From Armatimonadota bacterium (lineage in GTDB: Bacteria; Armatimonadota; Zipacnadia; JAUWAU01): 64,000 bases of DNA. Positions 16,043 through 25,598 of the stretch are shown here, piece after piece; positions within the stretch are counted from its first letter, which is position 1; the number at the start of each line of letters is the position of its first letter. Made by a program: the position numbers and the translations under genes. The stretch spans positions 1 through 64,000 of the forward strand of contig JAUWAU010000016.1 in assembly GCA_030601885.1 (NCBI GenBank). Direction: 5' to 3'. The notes under the pieces were generated by a model. That model did no database searches, had not been told where the DNA came from, and saw only the letters and a list, made by a program, of their open reading frames with translations.

Positions 16043-17536
16043 CTACATCCTCTCCCAAATCGGCGCTATCCGCTCCTTGCCGTCCTCGCCCAGCACGACC
16101 GGCGTGATGCCGGCGATCTCGCACACGTACGTCAGCGCGCGCACATAGTCGCCGACGACGCCGAGGACGTGGTTGCTCGGGAAGACGCTGAGGAACTCCT
16201 CGAAGCTGCAGCGCAGCCGCGCGTGTACGTGCGGCCAGGTGGGGTTCGTCATGTCATTGATGCGCCGGCGCTCCTCGGCCGGCAGCTCGACGGCCTCGCC
16301 GCGCACGATCACCATGAGCGGCTTATCGTCCCACAGCCCCAGGCGGCAGAAGGTCATCTCGCCCGCAGCGGCGTCGAACTCCACCGACGCGCCGCCGGCT
16401 TTGAAGTAGAACTCCAGCGCCGGATGGAAGGTGATGGTCTTGAAGTTCTCCGCCGGGTCGTCGCTCCGCGCCGCGTACCAGCTCGCGTGGTTGCCGGAGT
16501 TGCACCAGTCCCACAGGTCGAGATCCGGGTGGTACAGCCGCACGTCCATGAACAGCGTCGGCAGGCCGCCGCTGATGTACTTCAGGAGTTGCATGGTCAC
16601 CGCCGCGAACGCATCGGCCTCGGTGGCGCACACCGTCGGCTCCTTCGGCCCGTTCCAGTCGTACGGATCGTTCATGAGCATCTCCGGCACGTCGCCGAGG
16701 CACACGTATTCAGTCAGCTCCCGCTGCCCCTTGAGCCCGCAGTAGTCGAAGCCCTTGTCCTCGTTCACCGCCTGCATGGCGCAGTAGAGCCGAATCTGGG
16801 TCCTCAGCGTCTCGGGGGTGAGCATCTTGTCGTCGTACTTGATGCGGTCCCCGAGCAGCTCGGTGAACCACTGGAAGCCCTTCTCCACCTCGGCCTCGTC
16901 CACGTCCTTCATCGCCTCGAGCAGCCAGAGCTGGTCAATCTGCCGGGCGGTCGTCCCCAGGGCCTTGATGGTCGGGACCATGTGGAAGTATCCCGTCTCC
17001 ATGCCCATGGAGTGCCCGCCATAGAGCCCGTAGACCTCGTTCTTGATGGTGGTCACCGCCTGGCTGGCCCGCAGCCAATCGACGACTCTGTCGATGGTGG
17101 CCTCGTCGTCGATCTCGCCGACGATCCGGTGCGTGCGCACTCCGGCCTGGCGCAGGGCGCCGTCGGTGGCCAGGAGGCCGACATTGCCGGGATACTCGCC
17201 GTTGTTGTTCGAGAGCGACAGGATGGGCTTGTCTCGGCCCACGGAGTTGACGAAGGGCCAGCCAAGGAACGGGAAGTTCCACACGTTGTAGGCCATGATG
17301 ATCTGCTGACAGTTGGCCCGCGCGAGCTCCTCCCCCACCTTCTGCGCCGACCGGACGCTCGTGATGATCTCCGAGCCGGCCACCACCTCCGGCGCCGTGC
17401 CATCGCGGTTCGTGAGCTTGCTCTCGATCAGCTCCACCCACTGCGCGACGATGGCCTCATTGATCGGGTTGTTCAGCTCCCACACATGCTGCCGCTCGTC
17501 ATTGAGCATGGCGATCCCTATCGGTGTGCCGCGCAT
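16043..17536 (-). CDS. L-fucose/L-arabinose isomerase-like protein
   Basis: A 497-residue protein of the fucose isomerase fold (aldose-ketose isomerases using Mn2+). Candidate metal ligands are the Glu of VCATEADAFAAV, the Asp of PTLFMDVRLYHP and the His of FPSNHVLGVVGDY, spaced as in FucI. AYNVWNFPFLGWPFVNSVG is typical of the N-terminal substrate region. It is about 100 residues shorter than E. coli FucI, as is usual for the broader family. GAGGTGA lies 7 nt before the ATG. The divergent symporter across 376 bp and the downstream hydrolase suggest one sugar-use locus. Confidence 0.8.
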   Translation of the reverse strand: MRGTPIGIAMLNDERQHVWELNNPINEAIVAQWVELIESKLTNRDGTAPEVVAGSEIITSVRSAQKVGEELARANCQQIIMAYNVWNFPFLGWPFVNSVGRDKPILSLSNNNGEYPGNVGLLATDGALRQAGVRTHRIVGEIDDEATIDRVVDWLRASQAVTTIKNEVYGLYGGHSMGMETGYFHMVPTIKALGTTARQIDQLWLLEAMKDVDEAEVEKGFQWFTELLGDRIKYDDKMLTPETLRTQIRLYCAMQAVNEDKGFDYCGLKGQRELTEYVCLGDVPEMLMNDPYDWNGPKEPTVCATEADAFAAVTMQLLKYISGGLPTLFMDVRLYHPDLDLWDWCNSGNHASWYAARSDDPAENFKTITFHPALEFYFKAGGASVEFDAAAGEMTFCRLGLWDDKPLMVIVRGEAVELPAEERRRINDMTNPTWPHVHARLRCSFEEFLSVFPSNHVLGVVGDYVRALTYVCEIAGITPVVLGEDGKERIAPIWERM

Positions 17537-17561
17537 CTTGTCGTCACCTCATGCCTTTACT

Positions 17562-17581
17562 GTAGGGCGGGGATGCCCTAC
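17562..17581. repeat. Hairpin GTAGGGC/GCCCTAC
   Basis: A 7-bp perfect stem with a 6-nt loop 26 bp upstream of the isomerase start. Its left flank shares TACTGTAGG with the arm of the 1-53 inverted repeat. Confidence 0.4.
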
Positions 17582-17586
17582 TACTC

Positions 17587-17613
17587 TGCGAAGCAGGGCT
17601 TCGCTGCGAAGCA
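17587..17613. promoter_or_regulatory. Operator-like cluster of three GCGAAGC half-sites
   Basis: GCGAAGC (17588-17594), GCTTCGC (17598-17604) and GCGAAGC (17606-17612). The last two form a 15-bp palindrome. They lie in the intergenic region between the divergent isomerase and symporter genes and could bind a regulator of both. The rest of 17614-17912 has no gene I can support. Confidence 0.35.
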
Positions 17614-17912
17614 CGAGTTCCCCGCCGGCCTTGGCCTTCTAGCCTTTGCCTCTTCGCCCTTCACCATTGACCCTTACCCCTGCTTCTACTTAGCCGCGCC
17701 TGCGGTCGGTCCCTTCACCCCCAAAGGCCCTTTTTCCCGTCCGTGATGTTCATGATAGCGACGGGCCCGCCTTTGCCCTTCTCGATGCGCCGGGGACCAA
17801 GGTGGCCACCATCCGGCGGGCGAACTTGCTTTCTGGGTCCGTTGATGGTCTTCTGTACGTCTCGCTCGCGACCGAGCCCCCCGGCCGCACAACTGCCTCA
17901 GAGGGAGCCGAC

Positions 17913-19442
17913 ATGCCACCAGAGGGCGAACTGGCGATCAGCCACCCGGACTTCGGGGTCGTCAACTATGCGGTGATCTTCCTTTATCTCGTAGGGATGC
18001 TGGTCCTTGGCGGCTGGTTCGCCCGGCGGATCAAGGGCACCCGCGGCTTCTTCATTGCCGAGGGAAAGCTGCCGGCTTGGCTGGTGGGCATGTCGCTGCT
18101 GGGAACGTACCTTTCCGCCCTCACCGTAATGGCCCTGTCGGGCATCGCCTTTGGGCCGGCCGACTGGACGTGGACGATCCAGTTGCCCTTTCTCCTCGTG
18201 ACCGCCGCCGTCATCACAGGGCTCGTGCTGCCACGGTACCGGGAGGCAGGCGTCATCAGCGTGTACCAGTACCTGGAGCAGCGCATTCACGTCTCTTCGC
18301 GGCTCATCGGCGCGGTTTGCTTCCTGGCGCTTCAGGTCGGTCGCATGGGGCTGGTGCTGTTCCTGCCGGCCCTGGCCTTCCACATCATCACCGGCGCCGA
18401 CTTGGCCCTGACTATCGTGGTGATGGGCGTGGTCGTCACGGCGTACACGGTCCTGGGAGGCATCGAGGCGGTCATCTGGACGGACGCGGTGCAGGTCGTG
18501 ATCTTCTCCTTGGGGGCCGTGCTGAGCATCTTCTACATTTTCAGCGGGGTAAACGCCGTCGGGGCGGACTTCTGGGCTCTGGCCGCCGAGCACGGCAAAT
18601 TCCGGGTGCTCGATTGGGGGGCGGGCCTGACCGCGCGGGAGTGGTTCGCGTCGGCGCTGACGCTGTGGCTGGTCCTGGAGACCATCTTCCAGACCATTCG
18701 CATCTACGGCACGCAGCAGGACATGACGCAGCGGTACATGGCCACCCCGTCCACGGCCCAGGCCAATCGCAGTGTGTGGATCGCCATCCTCGGCTACATC
18801 CCGCTGGCCTATCTGTTCTACTTCATCGGGTCCGCGCTGTTCGTCTACTACCAGGCCGCGCCCGACCCCAACGTGCCCGCGCTCGTGCAGGCGGGTCGCA
18901 ACGACGCGATTTTCCCCTACTTCGTGGTCACTCATCTCCCGGTGGGTATCGCCGGGCTGGTCATTGCCGCGGTGTTCGCAGCCGCCATGTCCAGCATTGA
19001 TTCAGGCATGAACTCCAGCGCGACGGTGTGCGTGGAAGACTTCTACAAGCGCTTCTGGGGCGCGGACAAGCCCGACGAGCATTACCTGTGGGTCGCCAGA
19101 GGTCTGACCATCATCCTCGGACTGCTCGCCACTTGGATGGCGCTGTTGTTCATGGACATCGCCTCGGCCCAGGTCGTGTGGTCCAAGATCATGGCCTACA
19201 CGACCAACGGCATGCTGGGATTGATGGCGCTGGCCTTCCTGCCCTTCCGGGTGCACCGCTGGGCAGCGGTGATTGGCTTCGCCAGCTCGTGGCTCGCGCT
19301 CTTCTATATGACCTCTCGCACGGAGATCGTGTGGCTGCTGTATCCCGTCGTGGGCAACTTGCTGTGCTTCTTTGTGGCTTTGGCTCTGAATGCCCTGTTT
19401 CCGAAGGAAGACCGGCCGCTTCCCGCGGCAGCCGATCAATGA
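17913..19442 (+). CDS. Sodium:solute symporter (SSS family)
   Basis: A 509-residue integral membrane protein with about 13 hydrophobic segments. The SSS signature region is present (GRMGLVLFLPALAFHIITG, then GVVVTAYTVLGGIEAVIWTD), as is AAVFAAAMSSIDSGMNSSAT around TM8, where the second sodium site lies in vSGLT. It probably imports a sugar or related solute with Na+. I start at the ATG at 17913, with GAGGGAG upstream; an earlier GTG at 17802 would add a poorly conserved hydrophilic tail. The divergent isomerase/hydrolase genes suggest that their sugar is the substrate. Confidence 0.88.
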   Translation: MPPEGELAISHPDFGVVNYAVIFLYLVGMLVLGGWFARRIKGTRGFFIAEGKLPAWLVGMSLLGTYLSALTVMALSGIAFGPADWTWTIQLPFLLVTAAVITGLVLPRYREAGVISVYQYLEQRIHVSSRLIGAVCFLALQVGRMGLVLFLPALAFHIITGADLALTIVVMGVVVTAYTVLGGIEAVIWTDAVQVVIFSLGAVLSIFYIFSGVNAVGADFWALAAEHGKFRVLDWGAGLTAREWFASALTLWLVLETIFQTIRIYGTQQDMTQRYMATPSTAQANRSVWIAILGYIPLAYLFYFIGSALFVYYQAAPDPNVPALVQAGRNDAIFPYFVVTHLPVGIAGLVIAAVFAAAMSSIDSGMNSSATVCVEDFYKRFWGADKPDEHYLWVARGLTIILGLLATWMALLFMDIASAQVVWSKIMAYTTNGMLGLMALAFLPFRVHRWAAVIGFASSWLALFYMTSRTEIVWLLYPVVGNLLCFFVALALNALFPKEDRPLPAAADQ

Positions 19443-19460
19443 GGCCGGGCGCCCTGCCGT

Positions 19461-19496
19461 GGACTAAGGACTGACAACTATCGACTAAGAACTGCC
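19461..19496 (-). repeat. 3'-end repeat family 1, copy overlapping GT28 stop
   Basis: The minus strand reads GGCAGTTCTTAGTCGATAG, then TTGTCAGTCCTTAGTCC. The stop codon (TAG, 19478-19480) and last codons of the glycosyltransferase lie inside this repeat, in sense orientation. Confidence 0.5.
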
Positions 19497-20662
19497 TTTA
19501 TGAGCTGAGCACAATCCAGCGCCGAATTCGGGTGCCCCAGTCCCCGCGCCCGTTCCGCCATCGCGTCTAGCCGGTGGCGCGGGGTGATCATCCGCTGAAT
19601 TTGCCGATACAGCGACCCCGGCTTGGTCACCTCAACGGCAGCGCTCTCCTCCAGCAGCAACTCCGTGTTTGCGCGTTCCTGCCCAGCCGACGGGCCGATG
19701 AGCGCCATTGGCAGCCCCTTGGCCAGTCCCTCAGCAACGATGAGCCCGCCGGGTTTCGTCACAAGCAGGTCCGCTCCGTCCATCACCTCGTGCATGTTCT
19801 CCACCAGCCCCAGCACCTCCACCGGCCACGGGAACTGCTGTGCCGCCTCCTGCAGCGCAGCCTTCCGCGGACCCTCGGAGCCCGTGACGATGACCACCCG
19901 AAAGGGCGTGCCCCCGCCGGAGGTCCTCGCGAGAAGATTGTCTATCTCGCCTATCGCCCGTCGGTAGTATCCTGTGCCGAGGGCGCCGGCGATCATGAGC
20001 ACCGTCGGCATGTCATCTTCGGGTGACTCCTCCGCCGCAGCCTCCCTCGGCTCGTCATCGGCGAAAGCCAGGCGGATCGGTATGCCCAGAACGTGGACGC
20101 GCTCGGGAGGGAACCCCTCGAGCACCAGCCGGTCCCGCATCTGCCGCGTGGAGACCACGTACTCGTCAACGTCCTCCCGCGACCAGTACGGGTGCATGCC
20201 GAAGTCGGTGGGGATTGCGATGTGGCACTTGACGACGCCTTCGCGCCGAGCGGATGCGGCCAGGCGACATGCCCAGCCATGCGTGGTAATGACGGCAGAG
20301 GGCGTGGCCTCTGCCAGAAACTCCTGCACGGCCCGTCGCGATCTTCCGCCGAAGTGCCGCTCCAGCCACCACGCGCATCTGGCCACGCGCCTGCTTTGCC
20401 AGAACCTGTCGTAGAGACCAGGAAGCCTGCCCATCAACCACGTATAGAACCCCGGCGCACGGCCCATAAGTCGCGAGCCGGCTATCTCGATCGCATCACC
20501 CGTCCGAATGGGGATCTCAGGCGCACAACTGCGCAGAGCGGAGGCAAGCGCCTCTGCAGCAATCCGATGGCCCGCGCCCACGGACAGGTACAGGATGGCA
20601 ACGCTGTGCTTTTCGGTTTCGCTGGTCACGGCGTTCTCCACCGTCGCAGCAGAATAGCGCAT
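19478..20662 (-). CDS. MGDG synthase/UgtP-like lipid glycosyltransferase
   Basis: A 394-residue GT28-type glycosyltransferase. The N-terminal MGDG-synthase domain has ILYLSVGAGHRIAAEALASA; the C-terminal UDP-sugar-binding domain has DLLVTKPGGLIVAEGLAKGL and LIGPSAGQERANTELLLEE. Such enzymes transfer Gal or Glc to diacylglycerol or make related envelope glycolipids at the inner face of the membrane. The donor and acceptor cannot be read here. AAGGG precedes the ATG at 20662. Its last codons lie within a dispersed repeat, so the C-terminus may have been altered recently. It is convergent with the symporter. Confidence 0.85.
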   Translation of the reverse strand: MRYSAATVENAVTSETEKHSVAILYLSVGAGHRIAAEALASALRSCAPEIPIRTGDAIEIAGSRLMGRAPGFYTWLMGRLPGLYDRFWQSRRVARCAWWLERHFGGRSRRAVQEFLAEATPSAVITTHGWACRLAASARREGVVKCHIAIPTDFGMHPYWSREDVDEYVVSTRQMRDRLVLEGFPPERVHVLGIPIRLAFADDEPREAAAEESPEDDMPTVLMIAGALGTGYYRRAIGEIDNLLARTSGGGTPFRVVIVTGSEGPRKAALQEAAQQFPWPVEVLGLVENMHEVMDGADLLVTKPGGLIVAEGLAKGLPMALIGPSAGQERANTELLLEESAAVEVTKPGSLYRQIQRMITPRHRLDAMAERARGLGHPNSALDCAQLIKAVLSR

Positions 20663-20708
20663 TCGGCCCTTCTCTGCAAAGGCCAGCAGCTCTCGCTCGC
20701 CCGCTCAG

Positions 20709-20737
20709 TTCTCGCCGACGCACTAATATGCTACAAT
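20709..20737 (+). promoter_or_regulatory. Candidate promoter of transketolase
   Basis: TACAAT (20732-20737) with a weak -35 TTCTCG 17 bp upstream. The -10 is good and the -35 poor. It leaves a 137-nt leader before the transketolase ATG in which I see no recognised riboswitch. Confidence 0.35.
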
Positions 20738-20874
20738 GGTGTGCCCGATGCGGCCTTCGGTGCGTGTTAACAAGGTACCAGTGACCAAACAGCCGATGTG
20801 CGCACGCTGTTCGTGACCGCGCCAGGCCCGGTGGTGGCAGTGCTCGCCCGAAATGAAATGGATGGAGAGCGTCC

Positions 20875-22893
20875 ATGAACGACCTCGACCAGCTCTGCGT
20901 GAACACCTTGCGTTTCCTCTCCGTGGACGCCGTGGAACAGGCCAAGTCCGGGCACCCTGGATTGCCACTCGGAGCGGCTCCAATTGCCTACGTGCTGTGG
21001 GACCGCTTTCTGCGCCACAATCCGCGGGACCCCGCGTGGTTCAACCGCGACCGCTTCATTCTCTCGGCCGGGCACGGGTCGGCTCTGCTCTATTCCCTGC
21101 TGCATGTCACTGGCTACGACCTCCCCCTGCAGCAGCTTCAGCGCTTTCGCCAGTGGGGGAGCATGACACCGGGGCACCCCGAGCATGGCGACACGCCGGG
21201 CGTTGAGGCAACGACCGGCCCGCTGGGACAGGGCTTCGGCATGGGCGTCGGGATGGCCATGGCCGAGCGCTTCCTGGCGGACTACTTCAACATGTCGCCT
21301 GAGCGCGCCGGCCAACGCGCCGGGTTCGATCTGGTCGATCATTACACCTACGCCATTGTCTCAGACGGCGACCTGATGGAGGGCGTCGCCTCGGAGGCGG
21401 CGTCTCTCGCGGGCAGACTTGGCCTCGGGAAGCTCATCTACCTGTACGACGATAACGACATCTCCATCGAGGGCCACACGGATCTGACCTTTACCGAAGA
21501 CGTGGGCCGGCGCTTCGAGGCATACGGCTGGCAGGTGTCTTCGGTCGAGGATGGCAACGACTTGGCGGCAATCGAAAAGGCGATCCGGGCGGCGCAGGGC
21601 GAAACGGAAAGCCCCTCCCTCATCATAGTCCGCACCCACATCGGCTATGGGAGTCCCAAGCAGGACATGGCGGAGGCTCACGGCGAGCCGCTGGGGCCCG
21701 AGGCGGCGCAGGAGACGAAGAAGAAGCTGGGCTGGCCATTGGAGCCGGCGTTCCACATCCCCGACGAGGCGCTCGCCCACCTGCGGGAGGCCGTGCAGCG
21801 CGGCGCGCAACTGGAAGCCGGGTGGCAGGAGCGTCTGGATGCGTACCGACAGCACTACCCCGACCGCGCCGCCGAGTTTGACCAGGTGGTGCGCGGCGAG
21901 CTGCCCGAGCACTGGGATGCCGACGTCCCCGCCTTCGCGCCGGACGACGGCCCCATGGCCACCCGTGAGGCCTCGGGCAAGGTAATGAATGGCCTGGCGA
22001 GGAGACTGCCGACCTTCATAGGCGGCTCCGCGGACCTGGCTCCTTCCACCAAGACGCTGCTGGAAGACTACGACGAATTCATCTCGGGTGGCTCCGCTGG
22101 TCGAAACATACGTTTCGGTGTGCGCGAGCACGCCATGGGCGCCATAGTCAATGGCATGGCGCTGCACGGGGGCGTCATCCCCTACGGCGCGACCTTCCTC
22201 ATCTTCTCCGACTACATGCGTCCGTCGCTGCGCCTGGCCTCCATGATGCGCGCCCACAGCATCTTCGTCTACACCCACGACAGCATCGGCCTCGGGGAGG
22301 ACGGCCCGACGCACCAGCCGGTGGAGCATCTCATGAGCCTGCGGGCCATCCCCGGCCTGACGCTGCTTCGGCCGGCTGACGCCAATGAGACGGCGGCAGC
22401 GTGGCGGGTGGCCATCGAGCACGATGGGCCAGTGGCGCTCGCCCTGACGCGGCAGAAGCTGCCCGTGTTGGATTCGGCGCGGCATGGCATCGCAGAGGGC
22501 CTGACCAAAGGCGCGTACGTGCTGGCCGACGCGGAAGCTGGCGCGCCGGACGTCATTCTGATAGCCACGGGCTCGGAAGTGCACCTCGTCCTGGCAGCCC
22601 GTGAGGAACTGGCAGCGAGGGGTGTGCCAGCGCGGGTGGTGTCCATGCCCTCGTGGGAGCTTTTTGACGAGCAGCCAGCCAATTATCGAGAACACGTGCT
22701 CCCTCCCGCCATCCCCAAACTGGCCGTGGAAGCCGGTGTCCCCCGGGGCTGGCACGACTATGTCGGGGACAAAGGCGACGTCATCGGCCTCCAGCGCTTT
22801 GGCGCATCCGCGCCCGGAGATGTGGTGATGGAGCAGTTGGGGTTCAGCGTGGATCACGTGGTGGAACGGGCGCTGGCGCTGCGGCGAAGGTAG
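20875..22893 (+). CDS. tkt: Transketolase
   Basis: A 672-residue ThDP-dependent transketolase of the pentose phosphate pathway. Substrate and ThDP motifs: [47 protein letters not shown] and the diphosphate-binding loop [10 protein letters not shown]. The C-terminal half has [36 protein letters not shown] (with the catalytic Glu) and [20 protein letters not shown]. Length is that of bacterial TktA. GGAGAG precedes the ATG. It is encoded alone, with a convergent TPR gene 13 bp beyond its stop. Confidence 0.96.
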   Translation: MNDLDQLCVNTLRFLSVDAVEQAKSGHPGLPLGAAPIAYVLWDRFLRHNPRDPAWFNRDRFILSAGHGSALLYSLLHVTGYDLPLQQLQRFRQWGSMTPGHPEHGDTPGVEATTGPLGQGFGMGVGMAMAERFLADYFNMSPERAGQRAGFDLVDHYTYAIVSDGDLMEGVASEAASLAGRLGLGKLIYLYDDNDISIEGHTDLTFTEDVGRRFEAYGWQVSSVEDGNDLAAIEKAIRAAQGETESPSLIIVRTHIGYGSPKQDMAEAHGEPLGPEAAQETKKKLGWPLEPAFHIPDEALAHLREAVQRGAQLEAGWQERLDAYRQHYPDRAAEFDQVVRGELPEHWDADVPAFAPDDGPMATREASGKVMNGLARRLPTFIGGSADLAPSTKTLLEDYDEFISGGSAGRNIRFGVREHAMGAIVNGMALHGGVIPYGATFLIFSDYMRPSLRLASMMRAHSIFVYTHDSIGLGEDGPTHQPVEHLMSLRAIPGLTLLRPADANETAAAWRVAIEHDGPVALALTRQKLPVLDSARHGIAEGLTKGAYVLADAEAGAPDVILIATGSEVHLVLAAREELAARGVPARVVSMPSWELFDEQPANYREHVLPPAIPKLAVEAGVPRGWHDYVGDKGDVIGLQRFGASAPGDVVMEQLGFSVDHVVERALALRRR

Positions 22894-22906
22894 CGCACTG
22901 GCTCTC

Positions 22907-24079
22907 CTACGTCTCCTCGTACCCAACCACCTTCGGCTCAAGCGTATTCGCTTGTCGCGGCGCTCGAAGCCGCAGCCGGAATGGATGTGACCCGCCCGGG
23001 GCGATGGGTCCGGCTACGATGTAGATCTGTGAGAGCAAAGGGCTGCCGTCGGCCGACGGTGACGCCTCGGCGAAGACGCTTATCCGGATCTTTACGTTCT
23101 TCACCGGCTTCGGCAGGTTGTTCACCACCCGGCCGCTCACGACCATCGTCCCCGAGCCGACTTCCTGCGCGCTCGATACGCCGATGAGAGCCACCGGACT
23201 GCCCGCCTTGCGCAGGCACATGCGCAAGTGCTCGGCCCCCTCCTCGGTGTAGCTGGCGCGCTGGGCCAGTTCCCACATCTGCGCCCCTTTCTCCCACTCC
23301 TGCAGCAGCTCGTACACCAGGCCTTTGCCACCGTACACCCCGTGATAAGTGAGCCCCGCCTGGAGGAGCTGATCGAGCCGCATCAGGGCAGCCTCGAACT
23401 GGCCGTGCCGGGCCAGTTCGTATGCCTGCCGAAAGACGGGCGCGGCCTGCTGGCAGACGGCGAGGCGTTCCTGGGCTTTTGCGGCCGCCGTTGTATGTGG
23501 ATATTTGCTCCGGAGGGCCCCGTATGCGCTGGCTGCCTCCGCGAACTTGCACTCGCGCTCCAGGGAGGCTGCGTACTCAAGAGACTCCTGTGCCGCCCGC
23601 TGTCGTCTGGCGAACATCAGCCGCTCCCGCGCCTCCTCGAGCAGCCGCGTGTTCGGGTACTCCTCCCCCACCCGCTCGTAGATCCGCACGGCCTTGACGA
23701 AGTCCTCCGCGGCTTGGGCCTGCTCGGCGAGCACGAAGAGCCGCTGCGTGCCGATGTCCGGCCGCAGATCCTCAAGCAGCGCCTTGGCCTGGACGGCAGC
23801 GCGCCCCTTCGGATAGCGCTCCAGAAGCGAGCGCAAATGGCGCTCGGCGATCAGGAACTTGCCGGCCCGCTCGGACGCATGCACTCGCTCGAGCATGTGC
23901 TCCGCCTTGGACTCCCGCACGAGGGTGCGAAAGAGGATGGCCCCCGTCACCGCGGCAAACAGCGACACGCCGACGATGATGCGGCGGCGGCGGCGTTGCA
24001 GCTTCCGCGCGGCCAGTTCGGCCTCGATCTCGGCCACTCGATCGGGCTCAGCGTTCGTCCCCGCGGGGGTGTCCGTCAC
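22907..24079 (-). CDS. TPR-like membrane-anchored protein
   Basis: A 390-residue protein. It has a short cytosolic N-terminus, one TM helix at ~35-51 (IIVGVSLFAAVTGAILFRTL), then helical TPR-like repeats (residues ~60-285, e.g. AVRIYERVGEEYPNTRLLEE and AASAYGALRSKYPHTTAAAK). The C-terminal ~85 residues form a beta-rich domain (GTMVVSGRVVNNLPKPVKNV) resembling FxLYD/DUF3426-type extracytoplasmic modules. The likely start is GTG at 24079 with GAGGAG upstream. It probably acts as an envelope scaffold; no enzymatic motif is seen. Confidence 0.65.
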   Translation of the reverse strand: MTDTPAGTNAEPDRVAEIEAELAARKLQRRRRRIIVGVSLFAAVTGAILFRTLVRESKAEHMLERVHASERAGKFLIAERHLRSLLERYPKGRAAVQAKALLEDLRPDIGTQRLFVLAEQAQAAEDFVKAVRIYERVGEEYPNTRLLEEARERLMFARRQRAAQESLEYAASLERECKFAEAASAYGALRSKYPHTTAAAKAQERLAVCQQAAPVFRQAYELARHGQFEAALMRLDQLLQAGLTYHGVYGGKGLVYELLQEWEKGAQMWELAQRASYTEEGAEHLRMCLRKAGSPVALIGVSSAQEVGSGTMVVSGRVVNNLPKPVKNVKIRISVFAEASPSADGSPLLSQIYIVAGPIAPGGSHPFRLRLRAPRQANTLEPKVVGYEET

Positions 24080-24319
24080 AAGTCACGGCTCCTCGGGCTA
24101 CTGGGCAGCGACACGCGCCATTCGTATCCTCGTCTGTCTTATCAATCGTGCGGAACTGCGTTGGTGTTCCATTGACTCGCAGACTTCTTTGCGGCTTGCG
24201 TGCCTTCCTCGGCGTGGTCCGTAAGGCCTGGCTCTTGTAGCCGGAAGTCCTGCAGTGATAGAGTGGCCGTGTCACCAGACCAGGGAATCCGACCAAACGT
24301 GAGGAATCAGCCACAGATT

Positions 24320-25549
24320 ATGGCCGAGCCATATTTGAGTCTACTCGTCAAGCCTGCTGGCCCGGACTGCAACCTGGATTGCACCTACTGCTTCTACCGG
24401 TGCAAGGCGGCGTTGTACCCGGAGACGAAGAGGCACCGGATGAGCCTCGAGGTGCTGGAGCGCTTCATCGCCGACTACCTCCGCATGCGCTTCCCCCACA
24501 CATCCTTCGGCTGGCAGGGCGGCGAGCCGACGCTGATGGGGCTCGACTTCTTCCGCCACGCGGTGGACTTGCAGCGCAAGTACGCATCTCCGGAGCAGGT
24601 CGTGACGAATGGGCTCCAGACCAACGCGATGCTCATCGACAAGGATTGGGCGCGGTTCTGCGCGGAGGAGAACTTCCTCGTGGGCGTGAGCCTCGACGGG
24701 CCCGCCGACATTCACGACTACTATCGGCTCACCCCGGGCGGCAAGCCGTCGTGGCAGCGGGTGATGGAGGGCGTCGAGCGGCTGAAAGAGGCGGGAGCCG
24801 AGTTCAACATCCTCGCCATGGCCACGCCCAAGAGCGCCGCCTGCCCCGAGCGCATCTACGACTTCTTCATGGAGCAGGGCCTCTACTTCCTGCAGTTCAT
24901 CCCGTGCGTAGAGCTGGACCCGAACACGGGCCGCATCGCCGACTACACAGCTCGGCCGCAAGACTACGGGCGCTTCTTGTGCCGCATCTTCGACCGGTGG
25001 ATCGCCGACGATTGGCAGCGCGTCTACATCCGAATGTTCAACGACATCCTGATGGCCTACCGCGTCGGGACGCAGCCGACGTGCATTATGCAGCCCACCT
25101 GCCTGGGCGCCATCGTGATCGAGCACAACGGCGACGCCTACGCGTGCGATTTCTTCGTGGAGCCGGAGTGGCGCCTGGGCAACGTGATGGAGACAACGCT
25201 GCGGAAGATGTCCGCGAGCCCGACGATGCAGCGTTTCCGCGAGCGCAAGCGAGATCTCGCGGCGAAGTGCCGCAAGTGCCGCTGGCTCTGGCTCTGCAAC
25301 GGGAGCTGCGTCAAGGAGCGGCTCGTCGTCGGCGCCGCCGATGCACCCAGCTACCTCTGCGAGGGCCTTCGCGCCTTCTTCGCCCATACCGAGCCGGGCT
25401 TCCGCGCGCTGGCGCGGCGGATCGAGGCCGAAGAGCGGATGCAGATGGAGAGGGAGGGCATGCAGGTCGCGGACCCGCGTCCCAACGACCCCTGCCCCTG
25501 CGGGAGCGGCAAGAAGTACAAGCGCTGCTGCATGCACCGAGCGCGCTAG
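24320..25549 (+). CDS. Anaerobic sulfatase-maturase-type radical SAM/SPASM protein
   Basis: A 409-residue protein. The radical SAM motif CNLDCTYC (C17, C21, C24) and FGWQGGEPTLMGLDFFR are typical of anaerobic sulfatase maturases, which convert an active-site Cys or Ser of sulfatases to formylglycine. A SPASM region with several Cys follows (ACDFFVEPEWRLGN, then KCRKCRWLWLCNGSC). A SEC-C zinc motif (DPCPCGSGKKYKRCC) closes the protein, an unusual addition. No sulfatase lies in the window. I start at the ATG at 24320 (MAEPYLSLLVKP); the frame is open for 40 more codons without conservation. Confidence 0.87.
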   Translation: MAEPYLSLLVKPAGPDCNLDCTYCFYRCKAALYPETKRHRMSLEVLERFIADYLRMRFPHTSFGWQGGEPTLMGLDFFRHAVDLQRKYASPEQVVTNGLQTNAMLIDKDWARFCAEENFLVGVSLDGPADIHDYYRLTPGGKPSWQRVMEGVERLKEAGAEFNILAMATPKSAACPERIYDFFMEQGLYFLQFIPCVELDPNTGRIADYTARPQDYGRFLCRIFDRWIADDWQRVYIRMFNDILMAYRVGTQPTCIMQPTCLGAIVIEHNGDAYACDFFVEPEWRLGNVMETTLRKMSASPTMQRFRERKRDLAAKCRKCRWLWLCNGSCVKERLVVGAADAPSYLCEGLRAFFAHTEPGFRALARRIEAEERMQMEREGMQVADPRPNDPCPCGSGKKYKRCCMHRAR

Positions 25550-25598
25550 AGAGACCGTGTGCCACGGCGCCTGACCCCCTTCGGGGTCCCGTACGGGA

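Noticed and set aside
16169-17746. 525-codon plus-strand open frame
   Set aside because: Antisense to the isomerase-like gene, which has recognisable metal-binding motifs and an SD.
20738-20874. Riboswitch in the transketolase leader
   Set aside because: No known consensus (for example the TPP CUGAGA motif) could be found in these 137 nt.
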